A DNA stretch of 64,000 bases from Pollenia angustigena (Eukaryota; Arthropoda; Insecta; Diptera; Polleniidae): contig OV884056.1 in assembly GCA_930367215.1 (NCBI GenBank), forward strand, positions 55,118,308 through 55,182,307, written 5' to 3'. Position numbers and translations under genes: made by a program. How positions within the stretch are numbered: position 1 is the first letter of the stretch; each line of letters begins with the position of its first letter. The notes beneath the pieces are model-generated. The model worked only from the letters and a program-made list of their open reading frames with translations, was not told where the DNA came from and did not search any database. Positions 1 to 11,860 of this stretch are shown one piece after another.

Positions 1-1
1 A

Positions 2-1489
2 CATCGATTGCATTCTAAGCATTTCCTGCATCATATTACCCATTGTGTTCGTAAAATTATTTACCGTTTGCACTAATGTTTCCATGGTTTTTTCTAAGCG
101 ACTTAAATTAGAAACAGGAGTTTCATCATTACTTGGCGAAGCACCTTGCATTGGCTGATGGTTTGATTTTAGGACGTTAGCGTAAGAGGTTCTGTTATTA
201 CTAGGCTGGGGGGCTTGAATTGCATTTGTGTTTACTTGATTTGCAACCTGCATTTGAGGGGTATTTGTTTTTGGTCCAACCGTCTGCTTGACGATATTAT
301 ATACAGGGCATCCTCTATAATTGGCAGTGTGATTACCGCCACAGTTGCTACATTTTTTTACGTTGGGGTCGGTTTTAGACTTATCGCAAGAAACTGTACC
401 GTGTAGTTCACCACATACTGCGCAGACAGGGGGTAAATAGCAGTATGCCTTAGTATGACCGTACTCTTGACAGTTTAAACATTGAACGGGACCATTTCTT
501 TTGTGCGGCTCTTCTATAGTTATTCTTCTGTAGAGAATATATTTTAAATTGTAAATAGGATGTGTTTCGTTTTTTTTAAGTTTTACGTCGCCGGGTTCAA
601 ACTCAACTCGAAAGAGTGGTTGGGGAATTTTTTCTCTATTTTTAATATTTACTACATGCTTTACCTTGAAGCCTTTTTCTTCTAAGAATGTTTTAACCTC
701 TTCTGGGTCTACGCATGAGTCAATGCCCTTGATTACTACCTGAAGACCTTTACTGCTCTTCAGTTGATAAGTATAAAAGTTTTTATTCAGAGTCTCAAAT
801 ACTGTAATTACCTTTCGAAAATCATCCTCGTGATTCACCTGTATTTTAGTCTCGTTAATGATACCGCGCTTTATTGCAGCTACATAAAAGGAATTTTCAC
901 CTATCACCGAAATTAAACTTTTTATTAACTCATTAGAGTTTTGCTCTCTAAGGTATATCGGGGGTGGCTTAGACGATTTAATGACGTTTGGTGCTTCAGA
1001 GGATTCATCCTCCAGAATCGCAAAACGATTTTGTGTATTTATTTTATCAAAAGATGGTACTTTTGAGGCCGAAGCAACTGCTGCAGAGGTAGGGCTGCGT
1101 CCCCGTTTAAGCACTGTTATGTACCTGTCCATACCAACTTGTATTGTAGGCTTTTGGCAGCTTTTTACAGGGGGGTTTTCCATTGCATTTGTGTTTAAGT
1201 TCATGGTTTCATTTCCCACTAAATTTGTTTTTGACGTCACGGCAATACTTGCTGGCCTGGCAACACTTGTCACCAAATCTAGTTGTAGTTTTTTTAATGA
1301 GTCACTATCCACTGTTTTTGTAAACACCGAGGGTGATAGGGAACGTGTTCTAGTAATTGGCTTAGCCGTTAAATAGTTTATATTATTTTGTTTAGTTTTA
1401 TTTATTTCCGCATTATTTTCGTTTGATTGAACTAAAACGTAAACGTTTCTTTCATTTTGTCTTAGTGTTGTTTCACTGTTCGTACTCAT
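2..1489 (-). CDS. ORF1 (gag-like) of a Jockey-type non-LTR retrotransposon, open at window edge
   Basis: Starting at the ATG at 1489-1487, the minus strand stays open for 496 codons up to the edge of the window. Near residues 337-394 are three zinc knuckles: CX2CX4HX4C (C337, C340, H345, C350), CX2CX3HX4C (C356, C359, H363, C368) and CX2CX3HX6C (C380, C383, H387, C394). The block NGPVQCLNCQEYGHT is typical of the nucleic-acid-binding ORF1 protein of Jockey-clade LINEs. The N-terminal third is low in recognisable domains; the C-terminus is rich in Q, N and M. The role is RNA binding and chaperoning during target-primed reverse transcription. ORF2 (endonuclease and RT) would lie left of position 1. 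The intact frame suggests a young copy. It lies in the last gish intron in the same orientation as the gene. The 5' end was not fixed; it should be between 1490 and about 2100. Confidence 0.85.
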   Translation of the reverse strand, partial: MSTNSETTLRQNERNVYVLVQSNENNAEINKTKQNNINYLTAKPITRTRSLSPSVFTKTVDSDSLKKLQLDLVTSVARPASIAVTSKTNLVGNETMNLNTNAMENPPVKSCQKPTIQVGMDRYITVLKRGRSPTSAAVASASKVPSFDKINTQNRFAILEDESSEAPNVIKSSKPPPIYLREQNSNELIKSLISVIGENSFYVAAIKRGIINETKIQVNHEDDFRKVITVFETLNKNFYTYQLKSSKGLQVVIKGIDSCVDPEEVKTFLEEKGFKVKHVVNIKNREKIPQPLFRVEFEPGDVKLKKNETHPIYNLKYILYRRITIEEPHKRNGPVQCLNCQEYGHTKAYCYLPPVCAVCGELHGTVSCDKSKTDPNVKKCSNCGGNHTANYRGCPVYNIVKQTVGPKTNTPQMQVANQVNTNAIQAPQPSNNRTSYANVLKSNHQPMQGASPSNDETPVSNLSRLEKTMETLVQTVNNFTNTMGNMMQEMLRMQSM

Positions 1490-2174
1490 GCAAAGAGTTG
1501 TTTTTGTTTTTCACCGTTTTGCTTTGCTTTAATATTTTTATTATTTATTGTATTTTACAACAACAAAAAAAAAAAAACAAGAAATTTTAATGTTTTTGTT
1601 CAGAATATGTATACACATGTATGAACATTCATACATACGTATTTATTTTTACTGTTTTATTTTATTTAATTTAATCGTTTTAAATTGTTCACTTTTATGT
1701 TAAATAATTTAAATAACAAAATACGTATATTATTTTTTTTTAAGCGTCCATTCGCTGCTTATATTACAAAATCAAATGTGATTAATTAATAGTTCAAATC
1801 GTATGCGGGGCTAAAATACACGTCTGTATCACAACAAAGCACAAACCGAACGGGGTTAAAATTTACGACAGCAAATTATTTTAAAAATATTTCTTTTTTT
1901 ACTTCTTCACACTGCAAAGTTTTCACTGAAATGATTACATTAAGTACTAGACACCACAAAAAGTTTTACAAATATCCAACGTGTTCCAAGTACTAAAAAT
2001 TTTTAATATTTCTAAAAACATGCCATTTGTGTAGTTTATTTAGCCCTTTATAAAGCGGCATTTCTGCTTTAATAGTTTTTTTTATTAAACAGTGTTGCCA
2101 GTATAATCACTAATTTATATTCAAAAATAAACTTAAACCTTTAAAATAAAAATTTAAAAAAAAAAATAACATAC
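1490..2174. other. Retroelement 5' leader and intron, no gene seen
   Basis: Upstream of the ORF1 start the sequence is very AT-rich. It holds a likely 5' untranslated leader of the retroelement and then gish intron. I see no codon block matching the CCCFFKRK tail of CK1 gamma, so that exon is not here. The junction between element and intron could not be placed. Confidence 0.6.
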
Positions 2175-2281
2175 TTTGTTTCATCGACCAACTCGACTTC
2201 AGGCTGTTGTGTAATGGGAGTATTTGAATGACCAGCAGTGGGATCGTCCGCATTTAATTCACCATTTGTCGAACTCACAAC
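2175..2281 (-). CDS. gish: gish tail exon ([13 protein letters not shown]...)
   Basis: The acceptor TTCTAG lies just before 2281 and the donor AA|GTATGT after 2175. The 107-nt exon gives 35 codons, reading [20 protein letters not shown] and then [15 protein letters not shown], plus two bases of the next codon (Lys). This is the conserved C-terminal tail of CK1 gamma, nearly identical to the vertebrate [17 protein letters not shown] block. It follows the exon ending HGSVQ (20225), phase 0. The next exon should supply the cysteine cluster and basic tail that, in the family, are palmitoylated and hold the kinase on membranes; it is off the left edge. Confidence is high for the exon, moderate for the exact donor. 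Confidence 0.93.
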
Positions 2282-2973
2282 CTAGAATTGTACAAAAAAA
2301 CACAAAAAGAAAAATAATTACAATTATTAATTAATAACAACAAGAACATGATGTTTAATAAAACATGATTGGTTATACATTTATTTTAGAAAAAAAAATG
2401 TTTAAGCCCAATTTTTTTGTTTGTTTGTTTTGCGCTGACAAAAATACGAAATACACATCAATAGATTAACTAAATAATTAAATGGGTGTACAATTAACGT
2501 CATCTACTACATGAATGGTAAATATTATCTCTTTTCGAATTGGTACAACATAAAATAAAATGATGGTAAAACTAAGAAAGAACATCTATTAAATGCTGAT
2601 TTAAGTTGTTTTAAAATGGTATTCCAATTTTATTTTTTTCTTTAAATTTCCAATAAAAATAACTTGCAAATAGAATAAGAGCTTAAATTCAGTTGAAATT
2701 GCTACTGCTACACTGTAGATTTTTACCTAAATCAGCATTTTTTTATTTGCATCTCCAACAAACCACAAGATCTTATTAAATACACAACAAATTTAAACAC
2801 TTAACGTTTACGCACATTTAAAATAAACTATTTTATACCTTTTTTTCAAATTATTTAAAAGAAAACCACTCTAAATTTAAACAAAATTAAAAATAAGAAA
2901 AAAAACTATGTGATAAAATAAAAAAAAAATCAATTCGTTTTTATGTATTTTTTGCTTTTTTAAATTGTTCTAA
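2282..2973. other. Intron and possible 3' UTR of the alternative terminal exon
   Basis: No gene is seen. Downstream of the stop at 2974 (minus strand), a minus-strand AATAAA occurs near 2736-2748, in the reverse of TTTTTTATTTGC. It could end a transcript that uses the alternative terminal exon. The rest is AT-rich without repeats that I recognise. Confidence 0.4.
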
Positions 2974-3156
2974 CTATTCTCGTAAGTTTTGTGGTACCAA
3001 AGGTGATCGCATTATTTCTGGTGAGGTAGGAGGAATAATGGGAGTAGTGGGTTCAGCAGCAGTAGCAGCCTTAACTGATAATTCGTCTTCTTTCTCGATT
3101 TCATAATAAGCATCAAAAGGACTATCGTCATCAGAGCCTGAATCTTCGGGTTGTTT
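2974..3156 (-). CDS. gish: Alternative terminal coding exon of gish (acidic, with own stop)
   Basis: A minus-strand acceptor (TTTAG) precedes AAACAACCC at 3156. The frame is open for 60 codons and ends in TAG at 2976-2974. It reads KQPEDSGSDDDSPFDAYYEI, continues acidic (EKEDE), then turns into a Thr/Pro-rich stretch (TTPIIPPTSPEI) and ends NLRE. The codon quality and amino-acid make-up are unlike the surrounding AT-rich intron. It starts in phase 0, as needed after the exons ending at 20225, 24846, 26922, 30933 or 31619. Using it would replace the exon at 2281-2175 and everything after it. I recognise no domain. It could instead be part of an unrelated nested gene, but phase and position favour gish. 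Confidence 0.65.
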   Translation of the reverse strand, partial: KQPEDSGSDDDSPFDAYYEIEKEDELSVKAATAAEPTTPIIPPTSPEIMRSPLVPQNLRE

Positions 3157-3600
3157 CTAAATCAATTTAAATTAAATTTGTATATTTTTTCTAATTTTTT
3201 ATTTTCGGAGAAAAATTTTCTATTCTTGTAGACTTTAGTAAATTTTGGTTGGGTTTTTTCTATTTGTTGCAATTAAAACTATTTAATTTCTTGCAAAAAA
3301 ATTTATTTTAGTAAAAAAAAAAAAAAAAATTATAATAAATGTGCTTTGTCTCAGAAGCTATAAACTATAAAACATGCCCTTAAACATGCACAATAACATT
3401 AATAACTAAATTTACTTTTAAAAATAACATTCCTTTGATAAAATAAAATACTTTTAAATGCTCATGCATTTATTTTTATTGTACTAATACATAATAGTTT
3501 TTTAAGGTGCTTTATTATGATTTTTGTTTAAATGATAAAATTAATTTTTTATAACAATTTCCCAATTTTTTTTTTTAAATACAGTTTTTAATGGAAAAAA

Positions 3601-4140
3601 AGGTCTGATAGCCTTTTCACACCTGTCAACATCTACCATCAATTTACGAAGATGTTAAAATTTTACCATAAGAAGTACATAGACCTAATATCCTTTTCAC
3701 ACTTGTCAACTTCTAACATCTATCATCAATTTGCAAAGATGTTGAAACTTTGCCATAATAGCCTTTTCACACTTGTCAACATTTAACATCTTACATTATT
3801 TTTCGAAAATGTTGAAATTTTCCCATAAGAACTATATACATAGGGCTAAAAATCAAAATGTTTCAACATCTTTACAAAATCTTTTTATATTTCATTCTAC
3901 ATCTTCCGATTATTTTAGTATCATCACTAGAAAAGTGGCAATAAAATCTATAATTTTGCTTAATTTTATTTATATTATTAGAAACAATGAATTCTTAGTA
4001 CATTTCGGTATTATCTTTGAACATTTTTAGCACTTTTGTAGAAAAAAAGTATTTAAAAAAAAGTTTTTTTTTTTTTTTTCAAAAATGGTGACATTTTTTA
4101 TTGATAGTAGATGTTAGATGTTTCAAGTGTGAGCGCGTAT
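3601..4140. repeat. Fold-back element with tandem-repeated end
   Basis: Three imperfect direct repeats of about 70-80 bp start at 3611, 3691 and 3761, each beginning with a CCTTTTCACAC-type block and ending near CCATAA. An inverted match (GATGTTAGATG...CAAGTGTGAG) lies at 4108-4132. The inverted ends and the repeated arm suggest a fold-back or MITE. Confidence 0.55.
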
Positions 4141-4531
4141 TCCACATTTTCAACATCTTCCATGCGTTCCTTCGAAATGTATTCAAGTGTACAAAGGATA
4201 TTTCAAGATATCTAATCTCGGTTTGTTCCATTTCTCATCTTTCGATTTTTTAGTGACATCACTAGAAAAGTGGCAGCAAATTCTTTTATTATTGTGGCAG
4301 CACTGAGAAAATGGCATTTTATTTGAAAGTAGCGTTACCATTTGTCAAGTTTTTACTTTATTGCTATTAAATTTCTGTTAATTTATTTTTATATTACACT
4401 ACGTGACAGTTTTTTGACCAAATAAATCTGTAAAATTGTCCGCTGAATTTGAATATGAAGTCAGAATTGTCAAAAGTAGAACAGTTTTCGAGATATTCTA
4501 AAATAACCGTTATTTGATGATGATGTGACTT

Positions 4532-5470
4532 ATGGTGTTTTCTTTTCTAAAAAATAATGATGCATTATAGTTGTGTAATATATTTATCTGGTTACACGAA
4601 CCCTTACAAACTGATACATTTTTCTAAATAACAATGGAACAAAATAATAACTACGTTTTACACTCAACACTAATGTGAATTTAGCGTGTTAAATATTGAA
4701 TGCAAAGTTTGTACTAAAAGCGATATTCACCACGCTTGTAGCAATTTTCAACATTAAATTTTTCTACAATTCCAATAAGCGTGAACAGCACTGGTTTTCA
4801 ATAATTAATACCAGCTGTTGTTAAAAATTTTGCGACAAAAATAAAATATATAGTGGTATTCACCCTTTGTATTAAGTGCACAACTCTACTTTACTTAATA
4901 CGGTTTTATAATAGATAGCGTGAGTTTCTTTTTCGTTAGTATTGTTAATTAATGAAGTTGCTGAGTGAGGGAAAGAGACATTTATAGTTTCTTCAACAGT
5001 TGTGTTCTGGTTTATTTAACAAGCGTGTTTACTACAGCTTTTTGTTGGATTTTTCAACCACAGCGTAGTAAATTTTAGTCGAATACATTTTGTTGTTGCG
5101 GTGTTGTAAATCTTAGTACTTAAACTAAATTAATAAGATTCACAAGGTCTACAAAGGACTTTACTATCAAGGGTGAAAACCGCTTATATAATATATAACG
5201 CAAATTGTACGAAAACACAAGAAAAGCCCTAATAAAAAAATACTTGCTTGCATAAAAAAGTACTTTACGCAGATGCAAAAAAGGGTATTATCTCACACTC
5301 AGTTATAACTGCGGGTAAGAAATGGAACAAATTTGCCATTTATTGTTGCAACGTGTTTAGAAAGGAAAACGACAACTTCTCACATTTTTGCATATATTTT
5401 TAGAATAGAACAAAAACGCGCACGAATGGTAGCATATATGGAACATTATTGTCAGAAAAGAAAACACCAT
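4532..5470. mobile_element. MITE-like element with 17-bp TIRs
   Basis: ATGGTGTTTTCTTTTCT at 4532-4548 is matched exactly in inverted form at 5454-5470. The 939-bp interior has no convincing coding frame. TTA/TAA-like flanks are present but not diagnostic. Confidence 0.65.
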
Positions 5471-6027
5471 TAAATGCAAACATCTTCAAAAATATTAACC
5501 GGATTATGTATTTCTTTCTTTTTAGTGAAAGGTAATAAAATTAATAAAATAACCATGCGTCGTTTGTTAAGATTATGCAAGAAAGGACAAAACTTCATGA
5601 AAAATTTGATGATTTTTTGCAATTTTGCTCTTTTCAAGATATTTGTGACATTTGTTTTATAACGAAACTTTTTGACATCTATTTTAAATGGTTATTATTT
5701 ATTTATTTTGTGGTTTTGTTTGGCATTTCTATTTGAATATTATTGAAAGTCAAAATAATTTCTTATTGGTAAGTTTTAAAAATTATATTTGCGTCATTCG
5801 AGCTGTGTGTTAGTACTAGAAGTGAAAAAATTAGAAACAATTTTTGTAATTAGAACCTTCATATAGGAAAAAAATCGGTTGATTCATAAAGATACATATG
5901 AATCATTGTGCAATAAATATTAAATAAAATAAAAACCGCACTGAAGAGTTAATAAATGCTTTAAAATCAACACTGTAGGTATTTACAAATAAGAAATCGT
6001 TTCGCATCAAATTTGTAACTTTTATTT

Positions 6028-6273
6028 CTGTGGCATTTTGACAAAACATCTTAAGTCGAGATAAGATAGCAAAAAAGTTTTTAAAAAAATCTCGGTGAAA
6101 AAATGAGTTTAATCTAATAATAAAATAAACCAAAATTAAAGAAAAATTTCATTAATAATACAAAATTTTAAAAACGTCAACAAAAATATTTTTTGAATGA
6201 AAATACGCATGATTAACAACATTTTTTTCAACTTTTTAAATTTGACTAAAGACGTTTTGTCAAAATGCCACAG
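6028..6273. repeat. Inverted repeat pair
   Basis: CTGTGGCATTTTGACAAAAC at 6028-6047 has an exact inverted partner at 6254-6273. This is probably the core of a small MITE; its outer limits are unclear. Confidence 0.6.
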
Positions 6274-6437
6274 ATTTTAATATAAATACATAAAACCAAA
6301 ACCTCAATTTGGTAGATTCTTAATAAACTATTAAAACAATTTTCAAAATCATTCTGCATTGTACATTAAAATTTTCATTTAGACATTGAAAAAAAAAAAA
6401 ATTATGCAAATAATAAATTAAAAGAAATATGAATATT

Positions 6438-8260
6438 TATACCCACACCACAATAGTGGAGGGTATTATGCATTTATGCTGATGTGTGAAACACCTTAAA
6501 ATATTGGTCCTAGACCCACCTTAAAGTATACCCATCGACTCAGAATCACTTTCTGAGTCGAACTAACGATGTCCGTCCGGCTGGCTGTTCATTTAACCTT
6601 GTGCGCAAAGTACAGGTAGCAATTTTGGAGATAATTTGATAAAATTTAGGTCATATGTTCTTATTGGCACAAGGACCTATTTAAAATGGGTCGAATCGTA
6701 AGACCAGGAGGGAAGATAGGGGGAAATTTCTTTCTCTCAGAATCTAAAAAACCTATTTTAATGATATATATATATATATTAGGGTTTTTTCCCGGGATTT
6801 CCCGTCCCGCGAATTTCACTTATTATATTTCCCGTTTTCCCGGGATTTTTGTTGCGGGATCCCGGGAAATAAAAAGTTCTTCATAGTTTCAGAAAACAGC
6901 TATTTTTACTCTGAAATTTAGTTTTCTTTTCTCTAAAAATTAGCATCTGCGGATGGGTTGTCGATTAGATCAATTATAAGAAATGTGTACAAACGTAAAT
7001 CAATGTCTCCTGCGGCAATAAATCTATTAAAAGCAGAATGGGCAGTGCAACAGTTGATAATTAATAAATTTAGTGAAGTGATGAATTGATAAAGAACATA
7101 AATTCAAAATAAGATGCAGGCAGTAAATTCTCATTGACCATGGACAAGTCTTAACAATAGGATATACATAAACATATCGCTCCGTTATTGCAACATAGTC
7201 GTATCTACAAAAAAAAAATCGAGCTTGGTAATATATCCGGGAAGTGCGGGGAAACCGAAATAAAAAAATAATGAAACTCGTGTAAGTTACTAAAACATAC
7301 AATTTGAAAAACACATTGTCCTAAAGATTACAGATGGACCTAATGAAAAGAAATAGTTTGTAAGAAGTAGTCCGGATGATGCTATTTTTTGCATCAACCT
7401 TGACATCAGAAGCATGCAACAACGGTGCACTTTTAATTATTTCTCCAACCTCGGTAAAAAAGTAAACGAAATTTTTCGGAAACATGGTAATCAGTAAACA
7501 AAATCAGAAATATACTCTTTGGCGACTCACTAAACGCTTTGAGTGTGTCAGAAAGTAATTTCCTACGCCGTTAAAAAATGTTAATATATTTATTAAAATA
7601 TTTTATATATTTTATGATTTTACTTTTGATCTCATATCTTGAGTACCTCAATTGTTATGTTTATTTTATCTTGAACTAGATCATCATAATACGGAATTTA
7701 CTTATAATAAAGGTAATAATAATTCAAGTTCCGCTTTCAATCTTCAATTAATTTTTGTAGTATTTAAGCATTTATTTTACTTACTTTGTAAACAAGTTCC
7801 CTCACGTTTGTTTATAAAAGTTTTTTCATTAATAAAACCAAGTTTACTTTGTATTATTTGTATGGAGCGGGATCCCGGGATCCCGGGAAATTTAAAAATT
7901 TTCCCGCTTTCCCGGGAATCGAAAAACTCTAATATATATATATATGGACACAAAAGGTATGCATTTTTTAAAAAAATAGGACCACGAGGGGAGATAGATT
8001 ACATTTCTGCTTCTCAAACTGATTTTAATGAAATTTAAGCCATAGATATTTCCATATCTATATGGACACATAAGCTATACAGTTTTCCAAAAATAGGACC
8101 ACAAGAGAAGGTAGGGGGCAATTTCAAATTTTAATGAAGTTTATAAACATAGATAAATCCATATTTATGTATATGGACACATAAACGTGATGTGTTTTTA
8201 AATACTGTGGTGTAGGGTATCATATGGTCGGGCTTGACCGACTATACTTTCTTACTTGTT
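6438..8260 (+). mobile_element. Fly dispersed repeat, copy 1 (TATACCCACACC...TACTTTCTTACTTG), interrupted
   Basis: The repeat starts TATACCCACACCAC at 6438 and ends GACTATACTTTCTTACTTG near 8258. It contains the motif GTCCGTCCGGCTGGCTG and repeated ~115-bp units marked by TATGGACACA and ATAGGACCAC (around 6665, 7945, 8060). Other copies lie at 12095-12725 (reverse) and 43323-43960. This structure is common in fly genomes; I do not assign a superfamily. It is split by the hAT-like element at 6780-7931. Confidence 0.7.
6780..7931. mobile_element. Non-autonomous hAT-like element with CCCGGGA ends
   Basis: The left end reads TAGGGTTTTTTCCCGGGA and the right end, inverted, TAGAGTTTTTCGATTCCCGG. 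Sub-terminal CCCGGGA motifs repeat many times at both ends. Both flanks are (AT)n, so an 8-bp duplication is possible but cannot be proven. The flanking repeat is the same on both sides. No transposase is seen in the 1.15-kb interior. Confidence 0.65.
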
Positions 8261-10027
8261 TTTGAATACAATTGCAACGTTTACAATTGAAAAAATTTAA
8301 CGAGTTCTTGAAATCATTATGCAAATTTATAAATGAATGTGTGCTTTAAAATATGTACCAGCATTTTACTTTAAAATGGAAAATAATGTTCTAAAACAAT
8401 ACAAGTACCTTTAAAAAATTACTTTAAAAGGAAAATATACACAAACGCATGTTACTACAACTCTTACTAATGCTTAAAAAAATGGAAATACAATATTTGA
8501 GTGTTAATGTACCAGAGATGGAAAAAATTAATATAATATAATCATGCCCATCGTGAAATAAAAGTGAACAGTTTTTTCCTTCGAAAAGGGAAGAAACTTC
8601 TAGAGAAATTTTATTTACGATAGGGATGAAAATAATTAAAAAAGAAACTATACAATTTTGTGAAATTAGTCGTCAATTACATTTTAGAAATCACAATAAT
8701 ATTAAAAGACTGGAATTATTTTTAAGATCATTGTTATTTTTTTTTTTTTTTCAAAATTTAGTTGTTTTCCTAAATGATTTGTTTGGTTATATTTTTTAAG
8801 ATTTAGAAGATTTTTATTAGGTTTTCCGGATTGTTTTGTTCAAATTAATGATTGTGTAAACTTTGTGTAGATGGATATGATAAAAAGACGAAAATTACTT
8901 CCTACACAACGGTGATAAAAAAAAACGTCAAGGTGTTTTCTGAGTGGTATTTCAAAAGTACTCTCTATAAATACATTTGCAAATGTATTACAGGAGATAA
9001 TAATCACAAAACTACTAGGTAAAATAATCAATATTATTAAGAAAGATACAAAATAATAATTTTTCCAAATTTAATAAAAAAAATCAAAACTAAACAACAA
9101 GTAAAATAAATAATAGCCCTTTCACATTGCATCGAAATTTTTTAGATATAATTTGAAGTCTTCCGCAAAATCTATGTATTTTCAGTTTTATTTAAGGTTA
9201 ATTAAACAAACTTTCATATAAAATTCATCAAAATAAGGCCTTAATAATACCGATGTATAACCCCTCGAAGTGTAGCATGCAACTTCAATAGAACAAAATT
9301 AGCTCCTTTTATTTACAACTTTTACATGTGTTACAACTATTACTGTGTTCTTCATTAGCGATTTTTTAAGCAATTTGAGCGGTTTCTGCATGCTGATAAG
9401 GTTTGGAACCAAATATTAACGTCTCTAATGGCTTGGAAAAAATTAAAACGGTAATATAATTTTAATATGTAAAAATTTTTGTTATTGTTTTAAACAATCT
9501 TTTCACAAAATTATAAATCATTGGTTGTACAAACAAGTACCAAGTTGTAACACAGGGCAGTATGAAAAACAGCTTAAGGAAAAGTGAGGGTGTAATATGC
9601 AAAAGGTTTGGAATTTTTTTTATCAACATATTCACCAAAAAGAACTTGAAAATTTTTCCTACAGCTATATTTTTTGTACAAACGGACACAAAAATTTAGA
9701 ACACGTAACATTTGTGCAACATATTTCCCAGAAATTAATTCGCCATTAGTTCGTTTACATCCAACAGCTTAATGCAAATATTCGAGAAGTGAGGGCGCTG
9801 GGACCTGAAGTTCTAAAAGTTATGTGAAATACTCTGGAAAGAGCACGTCAGGTCGAAGCAAACAATAGGCACCATTTGAAAGATATTATATTCAAGGCAT
9901 AACGTTAACATATTTCCAAACTATATTCTAAGTTTTAATAAATGCCAAAGCTAAATAAATCGGAAAGAAAAAGGTTATTCGTTAAATAAATCATAACGTT
10001 ACCTTTGCGCCACTATGTACATTAGAT
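8261..10027. other. Intron, no gene seen
   Basis: AT-rich intron between tail exons. Only short frames without codon quality are present; no splice-flanked exon or family match was found. Confidence 0.5.
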
Positions 10028-10622
10028 GTACCTCCTAAAAATGAAACTTGGACTTTTTTAAGATGACATTTTAAATATTTCGGCTCCAGCTTTGTCCTCT
10101 CGTGAGCTGGTCCAGTTTGAAAAAGGGTATATTTTTGCATGTTTTGTTAATTTGAGAATCTGTTTCCTTACCAACATATACAAATTGGGTATCATAAGAA
10201 AGGTTGATCAAAGATCATGATCATGTATGGATGAAAATAGGACTAAAGAAAGAAAAAAAGAAATGATCCACGACTTTTTGGCGTCATACTTTTTCGCAAA
10301 TTTAAAAAAATTTGGCATTTTTATTACAAACAACCCAAAACAAAAAATTCAAAAACCGTTTTTTTTTACAGAAAATCCTTAAAAAAGGACATGGATGATC
10401 GTCCTTGGACAAATTGTATATACAGTTGTATGCGACTTAAAAAAACCTTTCTTATGATACCCAATTGGTATATGTTGGTAAGGAAACAGATTCTCAAATT
10501 AACAAAACATGCAAAAATATACCCTTTTTCAAACTGGTCCAGCTCACGATAGGTCAAAGCTGGAGCCGAAATATTTAAAATGTCATCTTAAAAAAGTCCA
10601 AGGTTCATTTTTAGGAGGGTAC
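10028..10622. repeat. Large fold-back: 176-bp inverted arms, 242-bp loop
   Basis: The left arm (10028-10203) begins GTACCTCCTAAAAATGAA and ends TATCATAAGAAAGG. The right arm (10446-10622) is its near-exact reverse complement, with a few substitutions such as a lost CTC. The arms share the AGCTGGTCCAGTTTGAAAA block. This is either a fold-back transposon or an inverted duplication. Confidence 0.85.
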
Positions 10623-11244
10623 ATCGAGCACGAATTTTGCTTCCATACAACATGAGTCGCTCTAATGTACATACATATCTCAGTATTTTGATACAGGAAT
10701 TTACAAATTTTACTTAAAATTTAATTTTGTTTTTCACTGACTTCTTTGCATAGTCATTTAAATGAATACTTCGTTATTGCTACATCTAGAGCATTTTTGT
10801 TTAAAAAACTTTGAAATAATGAGGTATTTTCAGAGAGAAAATTCGTTATTTTGAGTTTTTCGTTATAACGAAGATCGTTATACCGACATTTCACTGTATA
10901 TGGAAAAAAGCACAGTTACAACACTACGTAATACATACTAGATTTTGTCAATTCACTAGAAGGAGAGGTCAACTCTACAACAAAACTGCTTCTGTAGTCG
11001 GATTTTAAAAAATTTTGTTTTGTATGAGAAATCTTGTAAATAAATACTAGATTTTGCTCCAAATTTCGTAAGTATCTAATAGATTTCGGTGTACTGTAAA
11101 CGGGCTATAAAGAATTATATTTTTAGTGAATATCTATGCCAAATTATGTACAACATCTTTACTAAAAATTAATTAACAATTAAATATGTAAATAATCAAA
11201 TAAGAATTGTTATTGGCGAAAGTTTGCAATTGGGTGTAAATTGG

Positions 11245-11291
11245 AGATAGAGAGAGAGAGAGAGAGGAGATAGATAGATAGATAGATAGAG
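11245..11291. repeat. Compound microsatellite (GA)n(GATA)n
   Basis: A run of GA dinucleotides is followed by GATA tetranucleotides, about 47 bp in total. Confidence 0.95.
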
Positions 11292-11860
11292 TACCTTGAA
11301 TAAATGTAGAGTAAATCAAGTGAAAACATTAGAAATGAAAACATCAAAAATATAAGAGTCTGCACAATAAAATCAATCAATCAACAGGTTTCATACGTAA
11401 TATGTAGTAGGAGTTGTAGAAGAAGAACAAGAACAATATTAATAAAAATGTAACGGAATAAAATCGTTTAATAAGAAAAACAAAACGACAACAACAAATA
11501 AATTATTGTAAAAAGAGTTTTAAAAATATGTACACAAATATATAAATGAAACAAAGAGGAAAAGGGAAAAAGGATTTAATTAATCAAAACAAGTACATAG
11601 TAAGGATTTTTTTTTGTTTGTTTTACCAATGGACTTCAATGAAGGCGATTAATTGCAAAAATCAGTTTAAATGCTAATTTTAATTATGTAGTTGATATAT
11701 AAATCTCTTTAAAGCTAAGATCCCACTATCGGCTCAAATAGCACAATCTGTGACGATTTTTATTGTGCTGTATCGGCGCACATTAAAAAACATTGCACAG
11801 TTTATTCTTGGGTGGTCCCATTATCGTCGAGCATTGTGAGAATTTTTTTTCGGTTCATTA

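Noticed and set aside
981..1376. Plus-strand 131-codon frame
   Set aside because: It is the shadow of the retrotransposon ORF1 on the minus strand.
1490..2174. The missing cysteine-rich last exon
   Set aside because: No run of Cys codons followed by Phe-Phe-Lys on the minus strand is present.
3601..3845. CRISPR-like regular repeats
   Set aside because: Eukaryotic context; repeats are imperfect, ~75 bp and belong to a fold-back element.
7027..7314. 95-codon minus frame inside the hAT-like element
   Set aside because: No transposase motif (no hAT dimerisation block or catalytic residues); looks like chance in AT-rich DNA.
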